Shown here in pieces: positions 50,500 to 62,800 of a stretch of 64,000 bases of DNA. Below the pieces are notes generated by a model. That model saw nothing but the letters and a program-made list of their open reading frames with translations, did no database searches and had not been told where the DNA came from. A program made the translations under genes and the position numbers. How positions within the stretch are numbered: the stretch's first letter is position 1; each line of letters starts with the position of its first letter. The DNA comes from Saccopteryx bilineata (taxonomy: Eukaryota > Chordata > Mammalia > Chiroptera > Emballonuridae): contig NC_089495.1 in the NCBI RefSeq assembly GCF_036850765.1, positions 202,245,847-202,309,846 on the forward strand. The letters run 5' to 3'.

Positions 50500-50900
50500 G
50501 TGTGCCTCCCTCGAGAGAGAGAAGAGAGACAGAGACAGAGAGAAAGACACATAGAGGCAGAGACGCAGACACAAACGTGTCCCCTGGAAGTGCACGCTCG
50601 TCGGGCGGTGGCCTTTGTGCGCCTGCGCCGCCGTTGCCAGGCACCCGCGGCAGAGAGGACGACCTAGGGAACGGGTGGCGGCGGCGGGGACTCCGGAAGC
50701 CCACCCTTCACCCGGAAATGGTTATTGAAGAACATGGCGTTGCTGGTGCGAGTCCTTGTGAGTGAAGGAGTAATTTTGTACGGTCGTCCGCTGGGCACCG
50801 GGGTTGGAGTCGGAGAGGACGGGGTGGGGCAAACTGGAGAACAGTGCAGGAGAGGAGCCTGTGCGGCAGCGAGGCTGCGCGGCCGCCTCTCTGGGGGGAA
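50500..50900 (+). promoter_or_regulatory. UQCC1: UQCC1 promoter and first-exon CpG-rich block
   Basis: CpG-dense sequence (cgtcgggcggtggcc, gcgcctgcgccgccg, ggtggcggcggggac) surrounds the UQCC1 ATG. There is no TATA box, as usual for a mitochondrial housekeeping gene. A purine-rich GA tract lies just upstream at 50513-50545. The start site is probably between 50600 and 50720. Confidence 0.65.
50734..50757 (+). CDS. UQCC1: UQCC1 coding exon 1
   Basis: Eight codons, MALLVRVL, followed by donor GTGAGT. An upstream out-of-frame ATG (50718) gives a short frame overlapping this start. Confidence 0.93.
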
Positions 50901-53900
50901 ACTGAGGCACACTTTGGAGGAGAGGGAGAGCGACATGGGACCTAAATTCGATGAAGTTTGGTTTTCCTTAGTCACGACCTGTTACCCCCACCCCCACCCC
51001 CCAGGGAGAGGCAGCACCGATTGGAGTTTCGGGAGACCTGGGTTCTATAGTCCCTGTTCTGTCATGAGGTACAGTGTGACGTTGGGCAGGTAGTCACTTT
51101 CAGACCTCAGGGCCCCTGTGTGAAAAACGAGGACGTTTATCTGCGATCCCTTCGGATCCTGAGGTTCCCTGGGTTTGTTTCAGAGATCAGTAAGTCCATT
51201 CTCAACCACAGTCAAGTGGACTAGTATTATAGTTATTATTAAGTTGAAAGCTGCACGGGAACGGGGTCATAGCTGTCGTTTTGACTTTGCCTAGCACAGT
51301 GTCTGGCAGCAGAAGAAGGTTTAGGAGGATAGAGAGCTAGTAGCTAACCATGGAGGGCTGGGGGAGGATAATTTTATCAAGTCTTTCAGAACCCGGGTCA
51401 GGGACAGTGTTTTTTCATAGCTGAGTCTGTCTGTTCCTGCCTCTGGCTACCTTTTATCATTTTGTGGGGTGGGGCAAAAGTAGGTTTACAGTTGTGCGTG
51501 CACGAAACACAGTTTATTTTTGTATTATTTATTGACATGGTATTATTTTCCATAGGAACAACTGTAAACCTACCTTTGCCCCATCCTGTATAAATGGCTT
51601 ACGAGGACTGCAGTTTTATTTTTTGTATGTCTTGTCAGCCTCGCAAAGTGCTGCGCATGTGATTGATTGCTCGGTAAATATTTGTTTGAGGAATAGCTCT
51701 TATAACCAGAAAGATTCACTTGGCAGAGTAATTGTTGATGCAAGAGCAGAAATTGATTCAGATCTGAGGACTGCTGAGGAAATGGCAACTTGAATGTCCT
51801 TATTTAGTGTTGTTTTTTTTTTTTAATGTTTATTTGATTGATTTTAGAGAGAGGAAGGGAGAGAGAGAGAGACAGACAGACAGGAACATTGATCTGTTCC
51901 TGTGTGCCCTGACCGGGGATAGAACTGGCGACCTCTGCTTCAGGACGACACTCCAGCCAACCAAGCTGTCTGTCCAGGGCCTAAGTTATTAGGTTGTTTT
52001 TTTTTGTTTTTGTTTTTTTCTGAAGCTGGAAACGGGGAGAGACAGTCAGACAGACTCCCGCATGCGCCCGACCGGGATCCACCCGGGATCCACCCGGCAC
52101 GCCCACCAGGGCGTTGCTCTGCCGCAACCAGAGCCACTCTAGCGCCTGGGGCAGAGGCCAAGGAGCCATCCCCAGCGCCCGGGCCATCTTTGCTCCAGTG
52201 GAGCCTCGGCTGCGGGAGGGGAAGAGAGAGACAGAGAGGAAGGAGGAGGGGGAGGGTTGGAGAAGCAAATGGGCGCTTCTCCTATGTGCCCTGGCCGGGA
52301 ATCGAACCTGGGTCCCCTGCACGCCAGGCTGACGCTCTACCGCTGAGCCAGCCGGCCAGGGCCAGTTATTAGGTTTTTAAGATGGCTTTTTGGGAGAAGA
52401 GATAAAGTTTATTGGACTGTATACCTGACATGAACACTTTGATTTGTCTTGGAAGTTAGTGGATGCCCCAACTATCTTAAATATTCTTGTCTCTGAATGA
52501 GTGGACTATTTTTGGGTTCATATCTTCTTAGGTGGTAGCATCTGTAGAATCTCCCTCTCTGGGTGGATTCTATTAGTTGGATCTGTCCGCTATTAGTTGG
52601 ATCTATTATCCCCCAGCTTCCATTTACCTTTTTCTATTCATTTTTTTAGGTAAAAAGCAAGTTTAGATAAGGAAAGTCGCTTTCACTTTATACCAGGGGT
52701 TGGGAACCTATGGCTAGCGAGCCAGATGTGGCTCTTTTGATGGCTGCATCTGGCTCGCAGACAAATCTTTAATAAAAAAATAATAATGTTAAAAATATAA
52801 AACATTCTCATGTATTACAATCTATTCATTTCCTACTGCTCATGTTCATGGTTGCGGGTGGCTGGAGCCAATCATAGCTGTCCTCCGGGACAACACCAAA
52901 TTTTTATTGGATAATGTGTAATATACATGGGTCGTTGTATGGCTTTCACGGAATTACATTTTAAAATATGTGGTGTTCATGGCTCTCTTGGCCAAAAAGT
53001 TTCCCGACCCCTGCTTTATACCATGATTCTTTGAAATCATCTTAGTGTGTGTTTTAATGTAATGTGTGACAAAGGAATGGAAACTCCCATAGGACAAGTT
53101 GAAAGTGTCAATAAACGTGAAAGTAGCAGATATTTACTGATCATCTACTCTTTTTTTTTTTTTTTTTTTACAGAGGCAGAGATAGACAGGGACAGACAGA
53201 CAGGAATGGAGAGAGATGAGAAGCATCAATCATCAGTTTCTCGTTGTGCGCGTTGCGACTTCTTAGTTGTTCATTGATTGCTTTCTCACATGTGCCTTGA
53301 CCGTGGGCCTTCAGCAGACCGAGTAACCCCCTGCTGGAGCCAGCGACCTTGGGTCCAAGCTGGTGAGCTCTTTGCTCAAGCCAGATGAGCCCGCGCTCAA
53401 GCTGGCGACCTCGGGGTCTCGAACCTGGGTCCTTCCGCATCCCAGTCCGACACTCTGTCCACTGCGCCACCACCTGGTCAGGCTGATCATCTACTCTTAA
53501 GAGGCATTTAGGGTAGACACTGAGGAACTTACAAGTACAGGAAAGTGCACATGCTTTAGGAGTGTTATGGTCTAAGTTGAAAGCGTGGCTCCGTTACTTA
53601 CTGTGTGTGTGACCTTGAGCAATTCACCTTCCCTGAGCCTCAGATTTTCTTCACAGTAAATTTGATAGCATTGATCAGAGAATCAGCTGATAATCAGTGA
53701 TGTTTAAATGCTTTTCTTCCCTTTTAGTTCAACTGTTTGAACATTAACTATGTTTTAGGAACCATCCAAGGGTCTGGGTGAAAAACATAGACCTCACTCT
53801 CAGGTTTATAATCCAGTAGGAAAGGCAGAAAACTACTGCAGTACTTGAAATGCTGTGCTAGAAGTCTGTACCAAGTGCAGTGGGAGCAGAGTGGCAAGGC

Positions 53901-54945
53901 ACCTAACCCAGCCCGAGGACAAGCATCCATCAGGGGCCGATGCCTGAATGAAATGAGAGAGCATTAGTTAGAGACTGGGCGAAAGGGTACAGAAGAGAAG
54001 TGTTAGCTTGTGCTAAGAATGCTGGACAACCCAGTCACTAAACAAATGGACGGGCACTTATGGGGAAATGGCAGGAGAGGAGGCGGGGCTTTTATATCAC
54101 AGGAGTAGGAGGTTTATCTTGAGGCAGAGGGAGCCATTGGAGTATTTTAGGCAAGGAAAAATGTACTTTTAAAGGTTTTTCTTTTTTCTTTTTTTTAATG
54201 TATTTATTCTGACCCCCCCCCCCCCATTTACAGCTTTTAAATTGAGGAATAATTGACAGGCAATAAATTGCATTTAATTGTACAATTTGATATGTTCTGA
54301 CATTGGTATACACCTTAAAAGCTATCACTTCCATAAAAATAATGAACATACCTATCGCTCCCCAAAATTTCTTTTGTGTCCTTTTGCAATTTTTTTCTCC
54401 TGTTGCTCTCCCCTCCTGCAACCACCACTATTCATGAACACTTAAAAAAATTTTTTTCCCATTGATTTGAGAGAGGGAGAGAGAGAGAGAGAAGCATCAA
54501 CTAATTTTTCCACTTAATTGTTTCTTTTTTGTTTTTGTTTTTTAGTTGTGCACTCATTGATTGCTTCTTGAATGGACCCGGGCACTTATGGGGAAATGGC
54601 AGGAGAGGAGGCAGGGCTTTTATATCACAGTTAGGAGTAGGAGGTTTATCTTGAGGCAGAGGGATCGAACCCACCATGTGGGTGTGCCAGGATGATACTT
54701 TTTCTATTTTCTTCTTCTTTTTTTATTCAGTGAGAGGAGGGGAGGCAGAGAGACAGACTCCTACATGCACCCCAACTGGGATCCACCTGGCAAGCCCACT
54801 TGGGGGCAATGCTCTGCCCATCTGGGGTGTTGCTCTGTTGCTCAGCAACTGAGCTCTTCTTAGCAACTGAGGTGGAGGCTGTGGAGCCTTCCTCAGCACC
54901 TGGGGCCAACTCACTCCAGTCCAGCCATGGCTGCAGGAGGGGGGG

Positions 54946-54993
<48 letters not shown>

Positions 54994-56782
54994 AAGAAGA
55001 GAGAAGCAAAAGGGGGAGGGGTGGTGGAGAAGCAGATGGGCCCTTCTCCTGTGTGCCCTGACTGGGAATCGAACCCAGGACATCTGTACACTGGGCTGAC
55101 ACTCTACCACTGAGCCACCTGGCCAGGCCCTCCTTCTCTAATTTTTTAATTGAAATTTAAAAATTTTATTTTAAAAGTATAATAAAAAATTTCTTAAAAA
55201 GTCAACATGGTGAACGCTCACATACCTACTATTAGACTTTCGTTTTACTAAATCCCTGTAGCAGTTGTGGATAGATGAGAGAGAGCTGAAATTAGAGACC
55301 CCCAGGCCAGTCAGAAGCTGCTTAAGTAATCCTGGAAGAGTGATGAAACCTGCACTAAGGGAGGAGGAGCAGTGTGGTTAAAGAGGAAGGAATGGTTTCA
55401 AGAGGAAATAGTCTATAAGGCATAGTGAGAGGGTAGATGTTGAGGGTGAGGAGAAGGAGGAGTCTTAACAGTGAGTCCCAGATCCATCTTTGATGACCGA
55501 GTAATAGCAGTGTCCACGGAGAATATCCACATGGAGTTTTTTTTTTTAAGCATCTGGAGAGTTGGTGTTCAGGAGAGAGTGCGCGGACTGAGATAAAGGT
55601 TGTGGCTGAAACAAGGTGTTGAGGTTTGCCAGGCAATAACATTGACAGCTAACATTTATAGGGCACTTACCATGTGCTAAGCACTCTTATTAAATACTTT
55701 ATATACGTGAACTTCTTACAACAGCCTTTTGAAAAGGTAAGCACTATTATTTCTGCCATTTTCCTGATAAGAAAATTGAACCACAGAGGTAGTATTTCGG
55801 AAGCATTCTCATTAATCTTCATTAACGTTTTTCTTCTTTCATGCTTATTGACCGCTTTTCCTCCCTCTCCAGTGATGGTTCAGGAAGGAGAGGGAACTAA
55901 AGTAAAACTCTGCTGTTGCTGAGTAGCTCCAGCAGAAGAACTGGACATTTGAGCAGTGCAATGGGACTTGCTTAGAGTGTTATGAGCTATCCTGGGCACT
56001 GGTGATCATTTTTGCTTTTCTTTGACAGTAGTGGCAATTGCAGAAAGCCACTCTGAACTTTAAAATATACAGAACATAAAATTTGCCATTTGAGTCTTTT
56101 TTTTTTTTTTTTTTTTTTCTCCTGAAGTTGGAAACGTGTAGGCAGTCAGACAGACTCCTGCATGCGCCCGACCGGGATCCACCTGGCATGCCCACCAGGG
56201 GGCAATGCTCTGCCCATCTGGGGCATCGCTCTGTTGCAACCAGAGCCATTCTAGCACCTGAGGCAGAGGCCACAGAGCCATCCTCAGTGCCTGGGCCAAC
56301 TTTGCTCCAATAGAGCCTTGGCTGTGGGAGGGGAAGAGAGAGACAGAGAGGAAGGAGAGGGGGAGGGGTGGAGAAGCAGATGGGCGCTTCTCCTGTGTGC
56401 CCTGGCTGGGAATCAAACCCGGGACTCCTGCACGCCAGGCCGACGCTCTACCACTGAGCCAAGCGGCCAGGCTTGAATCATTTTTATATATATCGTTGAG
56501 TAGTATTAAACATATTCACATTGTTGGGCTGCCGTCACCGCCATCATCCACGGAACTTTCTTCATCTTACAAAGCTGAAACACTGTAAATCCCCCTGAGC
56601 CCCTGGATTCAGTATAGGGCAGCCACCATTCTACTTTCCGTCTTTAAGATTTGGACTACTGCCTGACCTGTGGTGGCGCAGTGGATAAAGCATTGACCTG
56701 GAATGCTGAGGTTGCCGGTTCAAACCCCTGGGCTTGCCCGGTCAAGGCACATATGGGAGTTGACGCTTCCTGCTCCTCCCCC

Positions 56783-56828
<46 letters not shown>

Positions 56829-59800
56829 AAATGAATAAATAAATAAAATTAAAAAAAAAAAAGATTTGGACTACTCTAGGTACCTAGTGTAAATGGAATC
56901 ATACAGTACAGGTATTTGTCTTTTTGTGACTGGCTTATTTCACTTTGCAGCATGTCCTCAAGGTTCATCCATGTTGACTTCTTGTTCATGGTGGCCATCT
57001 TAATGGGTGTTGGGTGATATCTCATGGTAGTTGATTTGCCTTTCTCTAATGAGTAGTGATGTTGAGCATATTTTTATGCTTATTGCCCTTCTGTGTATCT
57101 TTGGAGAAATGTCTAAGTCCTTTGCCCCCCCCCCCCCCTTTTCTGTATTTTTCTGAAGTTGGAAACGTGGAGGCAGTCAGACAGGCTCCCGTATGCGCCT
57201 GACCAGGATCCACCTGGCATGCCCACCAGGGGGCGATGCTCTGCACATCTGGGGTGTTGCTCTGTTGCAACCAGAGCCATTCTAGCGCCTGAGGCAGAGT
57301 CCATGGAGCCATCCTCAGTGCCCGGGCCAACTTTGCTCCAGTGGAGCCCTGGCTGCAGAAGGGGAAGAGAGGGACAGAGAGGAAGGAGAAGGGGAAGGGT
57401 GGAGAAGCAGATGTGTGCACTGGCGAGGAATCGAACTGGGAACTTCCACACGCCAGGCGATGCTCTATTGCTGAGTCAACCAGCCAGGGCTGCCCATTTT
57501 TTGAGGTTTTTTTTTTAAATTAAAAAAATTTATTTATTTATTTATTCATTTTAGAGAGGAGAGAGAGACAGAGAGGAGAGAGAGACAGGGGGGAGGAGCT
57601 GGAAGCATCAACTCCCATATGTGCCTTGACCAGGCAAGCCTAGGGTTTCGAACCGGCGACCTCAGCATTTCCAAGTCGACGCTTTACCCACTGCGCCACC
57701 ACAGGTCAGGCTGAGTTTGTTTTTTAATTGTTGAGTTGTAGGAGTTCTTTATATATTCTGGATGTCAATCCCTTATCATATATGATTTGCAAATATTTTC
57801 TTCCATTCTATGGGTTGCCTTTTCACTTTGTTGATAGTTTTCTTTGACACAGAGACATTTTAAATTTTGGTGAAGTCCAACTTAACTATTTCTTGTTTTG
57901 TTGCCTGTGTATTTGGTGATATATCCAATAAGTTATTGGCAAATCCAATGTCATGAAGCTTTCCTTTATGCTTTCTTGTAAAAGTTTCATAGTTTTAGGT
58001 CTTAAATTTAGGTCTCTGACCCATTTTGAGTTTATTTTTATATATGGTATAAGGTTTTACTATTATTTTTTATTATTTTCTTAATGTTTGCCCTGGGGGT
58101 TATAATTAACATTAATTCATAACAGTTTAGTTTGGATTATTACTGACTTGATTTCAGTAATAGTATATAAAAACTTTGATCATATATAGCTCTATTCCTA
58201 CTCTCCTCCTTTGTGCCATGATTGTCATTCAAATAACATCTTTATAGATTGTGTGCCCATCAACATAGATTTATAATTTTTCCTTTATTCAATTGTCTTT
58301 TAAAAAAATATTTATTGATAGTGAGAGGGGTAGGGAGAAAGAGTGAGAGAGAAAGAGAGAGAAACAGCAACATCGAGCTGCTCCTGCATGTGCCCTGACT
58401 GGGGATCAAACTGACAGCCTCTGCATTTCGGAACAATCTTTACTGAGCCGTCCAGCCGCGCAGCAGTACACATTTTACTAGAGGGGCGCGACAGCCGATT
58501 TGAGCAGAAGAATCAGTGACCTTGAAGATAGGCTCATTGCGATCATCCAGCCTGAAGAACAGAAAGAAAAAAAAACAATTAACAGAGCCTCAGAGACCTA
58601 TGGAACCACAAAACTTACCAACGTATGTATAATGGGATTCTCAGAAGGACAAGAGAGAAATAAAGGAACAGAAAAATATTTCAAGGAATACAGGCAGATG
58701 TGATGCAGAACTGGGTACCTGGAACCTGTATAATTTTGTTAACCAGTATCACCCCAATAAATTCAATTTTTAAAAATTGAAATAAAATACTGGCAGAAAA
58801 CATCCCAAATTTGATGTTTTTAAAAAAATCAATCTAGCCTGACCAGGTGGTGACTCAGTGGATAGAGCGTTGGACTGGGATGTGGAGGACCCAGGTTCGA
58901 GACCCCAAGGTTGCCAGCTTGAGCGCGGGCTCATCTGGTTTGAGCAAGGCTCACCAGCTTGAGCCCAAGGTTGCTGGCTCGAGCAAGGGGTCACTCGGTC
59001 TGCTGTAGCCCCCGGTCAAGGCACATATGAGAAATCAATCAATGAACAACTAAGGAACCGCAACAAACAATTGATGTTTCTCATCTCTCTCCCTTCCTGT
59101 CTGTCTGTCTGTCCCTATCTGTCCCTCTTTCTGACTCTCCCTGTCTCTGCCACACACACACACACACACACACATCAATATATAAACCTAAGAAACTCAG
59201 TAACTCCAAGTAGAATAAACTCAAGAGATCTACAAATAGACATATTATAATCTTCTGAAAGTTAATAACACGGATAGGATCCTGAAAGCAGCAGGAAAAA
59301 CAATTCATCACTTACAAGAGATCCTCAGTAACAAAAACACCTGAATTCTCCTCAGAAACCTTGGAGGCCAAAAGCAATGGGATGAAATATTCAAAATGCT
59401 GGAGGGAAAAGACTGTAGAACAAGAATTCTCTATTGTAGCAAAACTATCATTTAAACATGAAGGAAATATTTAAGTCTTTCTAGATAAAAACTGAGGGAA
59501 TCTGTCAATAACAGACCTGCTCTACAAAAAATACTGTAGGGAGACCTTGAGGCTAAAATGACATGCGTGTCTCTTGCCGAGTCTGAACAAGGCCGTGCTC
59601 TGCTTTCTTGCTTCAGCTCTTAGACTATAAACAAGTGTCCTTTTCACGGTCTGTTTAGTGCCAAGTTTTTTGTTTGTTTTGTTTTTGTGTGCTTTTGTTG
59701 GTGATTTCCCTGTTTAAAATGGCCCCTGAATGTAGTACTGAAGTGCCCTCTAGAGATGCAAAGTGCGGAAAGACTGATATTTATTACGGAGAAAGTTTGT

Positions 59801-62800
59801 ATGTTAGATAAATTTTGTTCAGGAGTGAATTATAGTGTGTGCTGTTGGCTGTGAGTCCAATGTTAATGAATCAATAATGTATATTAAATCAAGTGCATTT
59901 TAACAAACAAATGAAACAAGGTTTGTATCGATTAGTTGATGAAAATATTGTGAAGGGAGGCTTGCAGGAACCTAACCCTGCAATTCCCCTAGGAGCTATG
60001 GTTCAGTATTTGCTAACTCTACTTGTGGTCACTTTATAAACTGTAACTAGGGAACAGGAGAATAGACTACCTGTAAGGCCTTTTGCAGCTCATGAGTGAG
60101 CCAAGGAAAATACTATGTATCTTAAAAACTACATTCAGAAGCAGATTGGCTAGTGGACAAGTGTAGTGAAAAAAAGCTGGGCTGTCAGAGAGATTTGAAA
60201 TATAAATGTAAAACCACTTACGTTTTATAATGTACGTATATAGGAAATAACATGAAACCTGTCTTTAAAATTTTGGTTTTGAAGTGTTGGCGAGGCAAAA
60301 AGACAATAAAACACCCACTTAGTAATGGTGTATATATTATCCTAAATTAGAGCAATAATTTTAACTGGGAATGGCTATAAGTACCTGTGAGGGAGAGAGA
60401 AGTACTTTCACAGATTTATCTTTATTAAATAAAGTATTGTAAGAGGTGGGAAGGGAAAAGAACTGTATAGAGGCAGTTGAGTCATAACCTGGAATCTAGG
60501 GAGGCTCCTTGAAGCAAATGAGCTCGTGGTTTGGGTAGGCGTTGATGAAGAGAGGCCCAGAGGAACTGACTGCAAGGGGATGAGCTTGTGGAGTGGAGTA
60601 GCGGTTCCCAAACCAGAGAATCTGCATCAGGTTTGGAACTGCTGAGTGGAGAATTCAAGGCGGGGTATGTAAGTATAATGATGAATCTGGAGGGGTTTGG
60701 TTGATAAGTATCAGGTGTTGAAGTCTGACTAAGGTACATGGAGCCATTGCAAGCTTTGGAAAGGGAATTCCAGATTCAGAATATTTTGAGGTAACGAACG
60801 GTCTTGCTGCTATGACTGCTGGGGAACGAGGTGGTTACTTATCTAATTCAGTAACAATGTTAATAACAATAATGACACCTTCGTGTATGTGTTTTACTGT
60901 TATTCACATGCTTTTACAGATGATCTCGGAACACTACTGTGAGGTAGCTTTTATTATTTCCACTTTACCTCGGGGAAATGGAGGCCCGGAGAACTGAGTA
61001 ACTATAATAGTTCAGGGTTGTAGAGCTATTTCACGGCAGGCTTGGGATCCAGATACCCTTTCTGCTACACCTCAGCAGTTTCAGTTAAGGGTTTGGAAAA
61101 GAATTGTTGTGGGATTGGAGAAGGAAAGAACAGAGCTGATTGCTTCTTTCTTCTAATAAGAACTGATTTAAAGTATTGGCATAAGACCAAGTAGAGCCAA
61201 AATTACAGAGAAAAATTTTGTTGACATTGGAAAAAATATGATGAAATTCTTCAGAAAATCTTCCAAAAGTTTTCATTGTTTCTACTTGTAATTTTCTCTT
61301 ACTACCCCCAACCCCCACTGCTTTGGACCTAAATTTGCAGAAGTTTCATCTTATCTCATATGTACATTATTAGGAAGGGAACATCTGACATTGAATGATT
61401 CTATTCAATCTGTCAGCATTAGTTTATGAAAAGCCAGTAACTGTCTCCCGTTTGAAAACCATCTCAACAGACCAAACTTCAGCTGAAATAAAATATTTTT
61501 AATCTTTTTATTTGAAACAAGGTTCTGTATAAGTGTAAACAGTTAATAATGGCCCTGGCCAGTTGGCTCAGTGGTAGAGTGTCAGCCCGGTATGTGGATG
61601 TCCCAGGTTTGATTCCCAGTCAGGGCACACGGGAGAAGCGCCCATCTGCTTCTCCACCTCTCCCTCTCTTGCTTCTCTCTCTCTCTCACTTTCTCCTCCT
61701 CCTGCATCCCTGGCTTGATAGGCCCTGGGTGCTGAGGATGGCTCCATGGCCTCCCCCTAGGTTGCTAAGAAGAGCTCAGTTCCAGATGGGCAGAGCATCG
61801 CCCCCTAGTGGGCTTGCCAGGTGGATCCCAGTTGGGGTGCATGTGGGAGTCTATCTCTGCCTCCCCTCCTCTCACTGAATAAAAGGAAAAAAGAACAAAT
61901 AAACAGTTAATAATAGTTTTAGAACTATGAGACACTTTAGAAAGCATCTTTAGGTTTAAAATTCTAACCTCACTCCTGCCCCTTCCTGCCTACACACAAG
62001 GAAATGGAGATTCAGATTCAACTTAATATTTATTGAGTTGGATATACTGCAAAAGTCCATATGTTTATTTTTCTTAAACTCCTGAGAAGCAAGAACTTTA
62101 TTTTATAGAAGAAGCAACAAAGGCTCGTGGCTTACTAACAGTGGAGCCAAGAATCAAATCAGTGCTTATTGATTCCAAGTATCTGGCTCTTTCCACAATA
62201 CTGTGCTGTGGTTTAATTGGTTCAAGACTAGATCATAGAGTGGTAGAGCTAGAGGGGACTTTAGAGATATTCTTGGACCCTTCTATTCCATAAATGATTC
62301 TGGAGTTTTGCTGCCTGGGTTCAAATTCTAACGCTACCATTTATTAACTATGTTACCTTGGGAAGTTATTTATCCATAACTCAGTTTCTCTATTTATATA
62401 AATGGGATAATAATAATATACTTACGCCATTGGGTGGTGATTGTGAGGTTTAAAAAGTTCATATAAGTAAAGTACCTAGAAAAACGCCTGGCACATAGTA
62501 AGTGCTAATAAGTATTAAGAAACTGAGCAGATAGAAGTTATATTATGTGTGTAGATCATATTAGAATAGGTGAGTTTAAACTCTAATCCAAATCTTTGAC
62601 TCCTAGTATTGTAGTTTATTTACACTTGGCAGATTGTTGGTCCCTGGAATAGAGATTTTCAGTGCTGGGTACACGGATGCCACTTATACAGTGGAATGTA
62701 TTTTGGGTTCATAAAATCAAGCAAGTTTTCTCATTTAGCAGAATAGAGCTCCTTCTCTCTCCAGCTTGGCCTTTCACTTTGGCCCAGAGACCTTTCTGAG

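Larger units (their letters stand above)
56475..58300 (-). mobile_element. L1 LINE 3' relic in antisense, interrupted by three SINEs
   Basis: Segments 56475-56660, 56861-57127, 57492-57507 and 57712-58300 join as one antisense L1M 3' end (ggaatcatacagtacaggta, ggttcatccatgttgacttc, ggagttctttatatattctg). SINE insertions separate them. Confidence 0.75.

Noticed and set aside
50725..51093. 122-codon frame starting MKNMALLVRVLVSEGVILYG
   Set aside because: Only the MALLVRVL part is UQCC1. The rest is read-through into intron 1 after the GTGAGT donor, shown by the exact continuation of the human protein at 63321.
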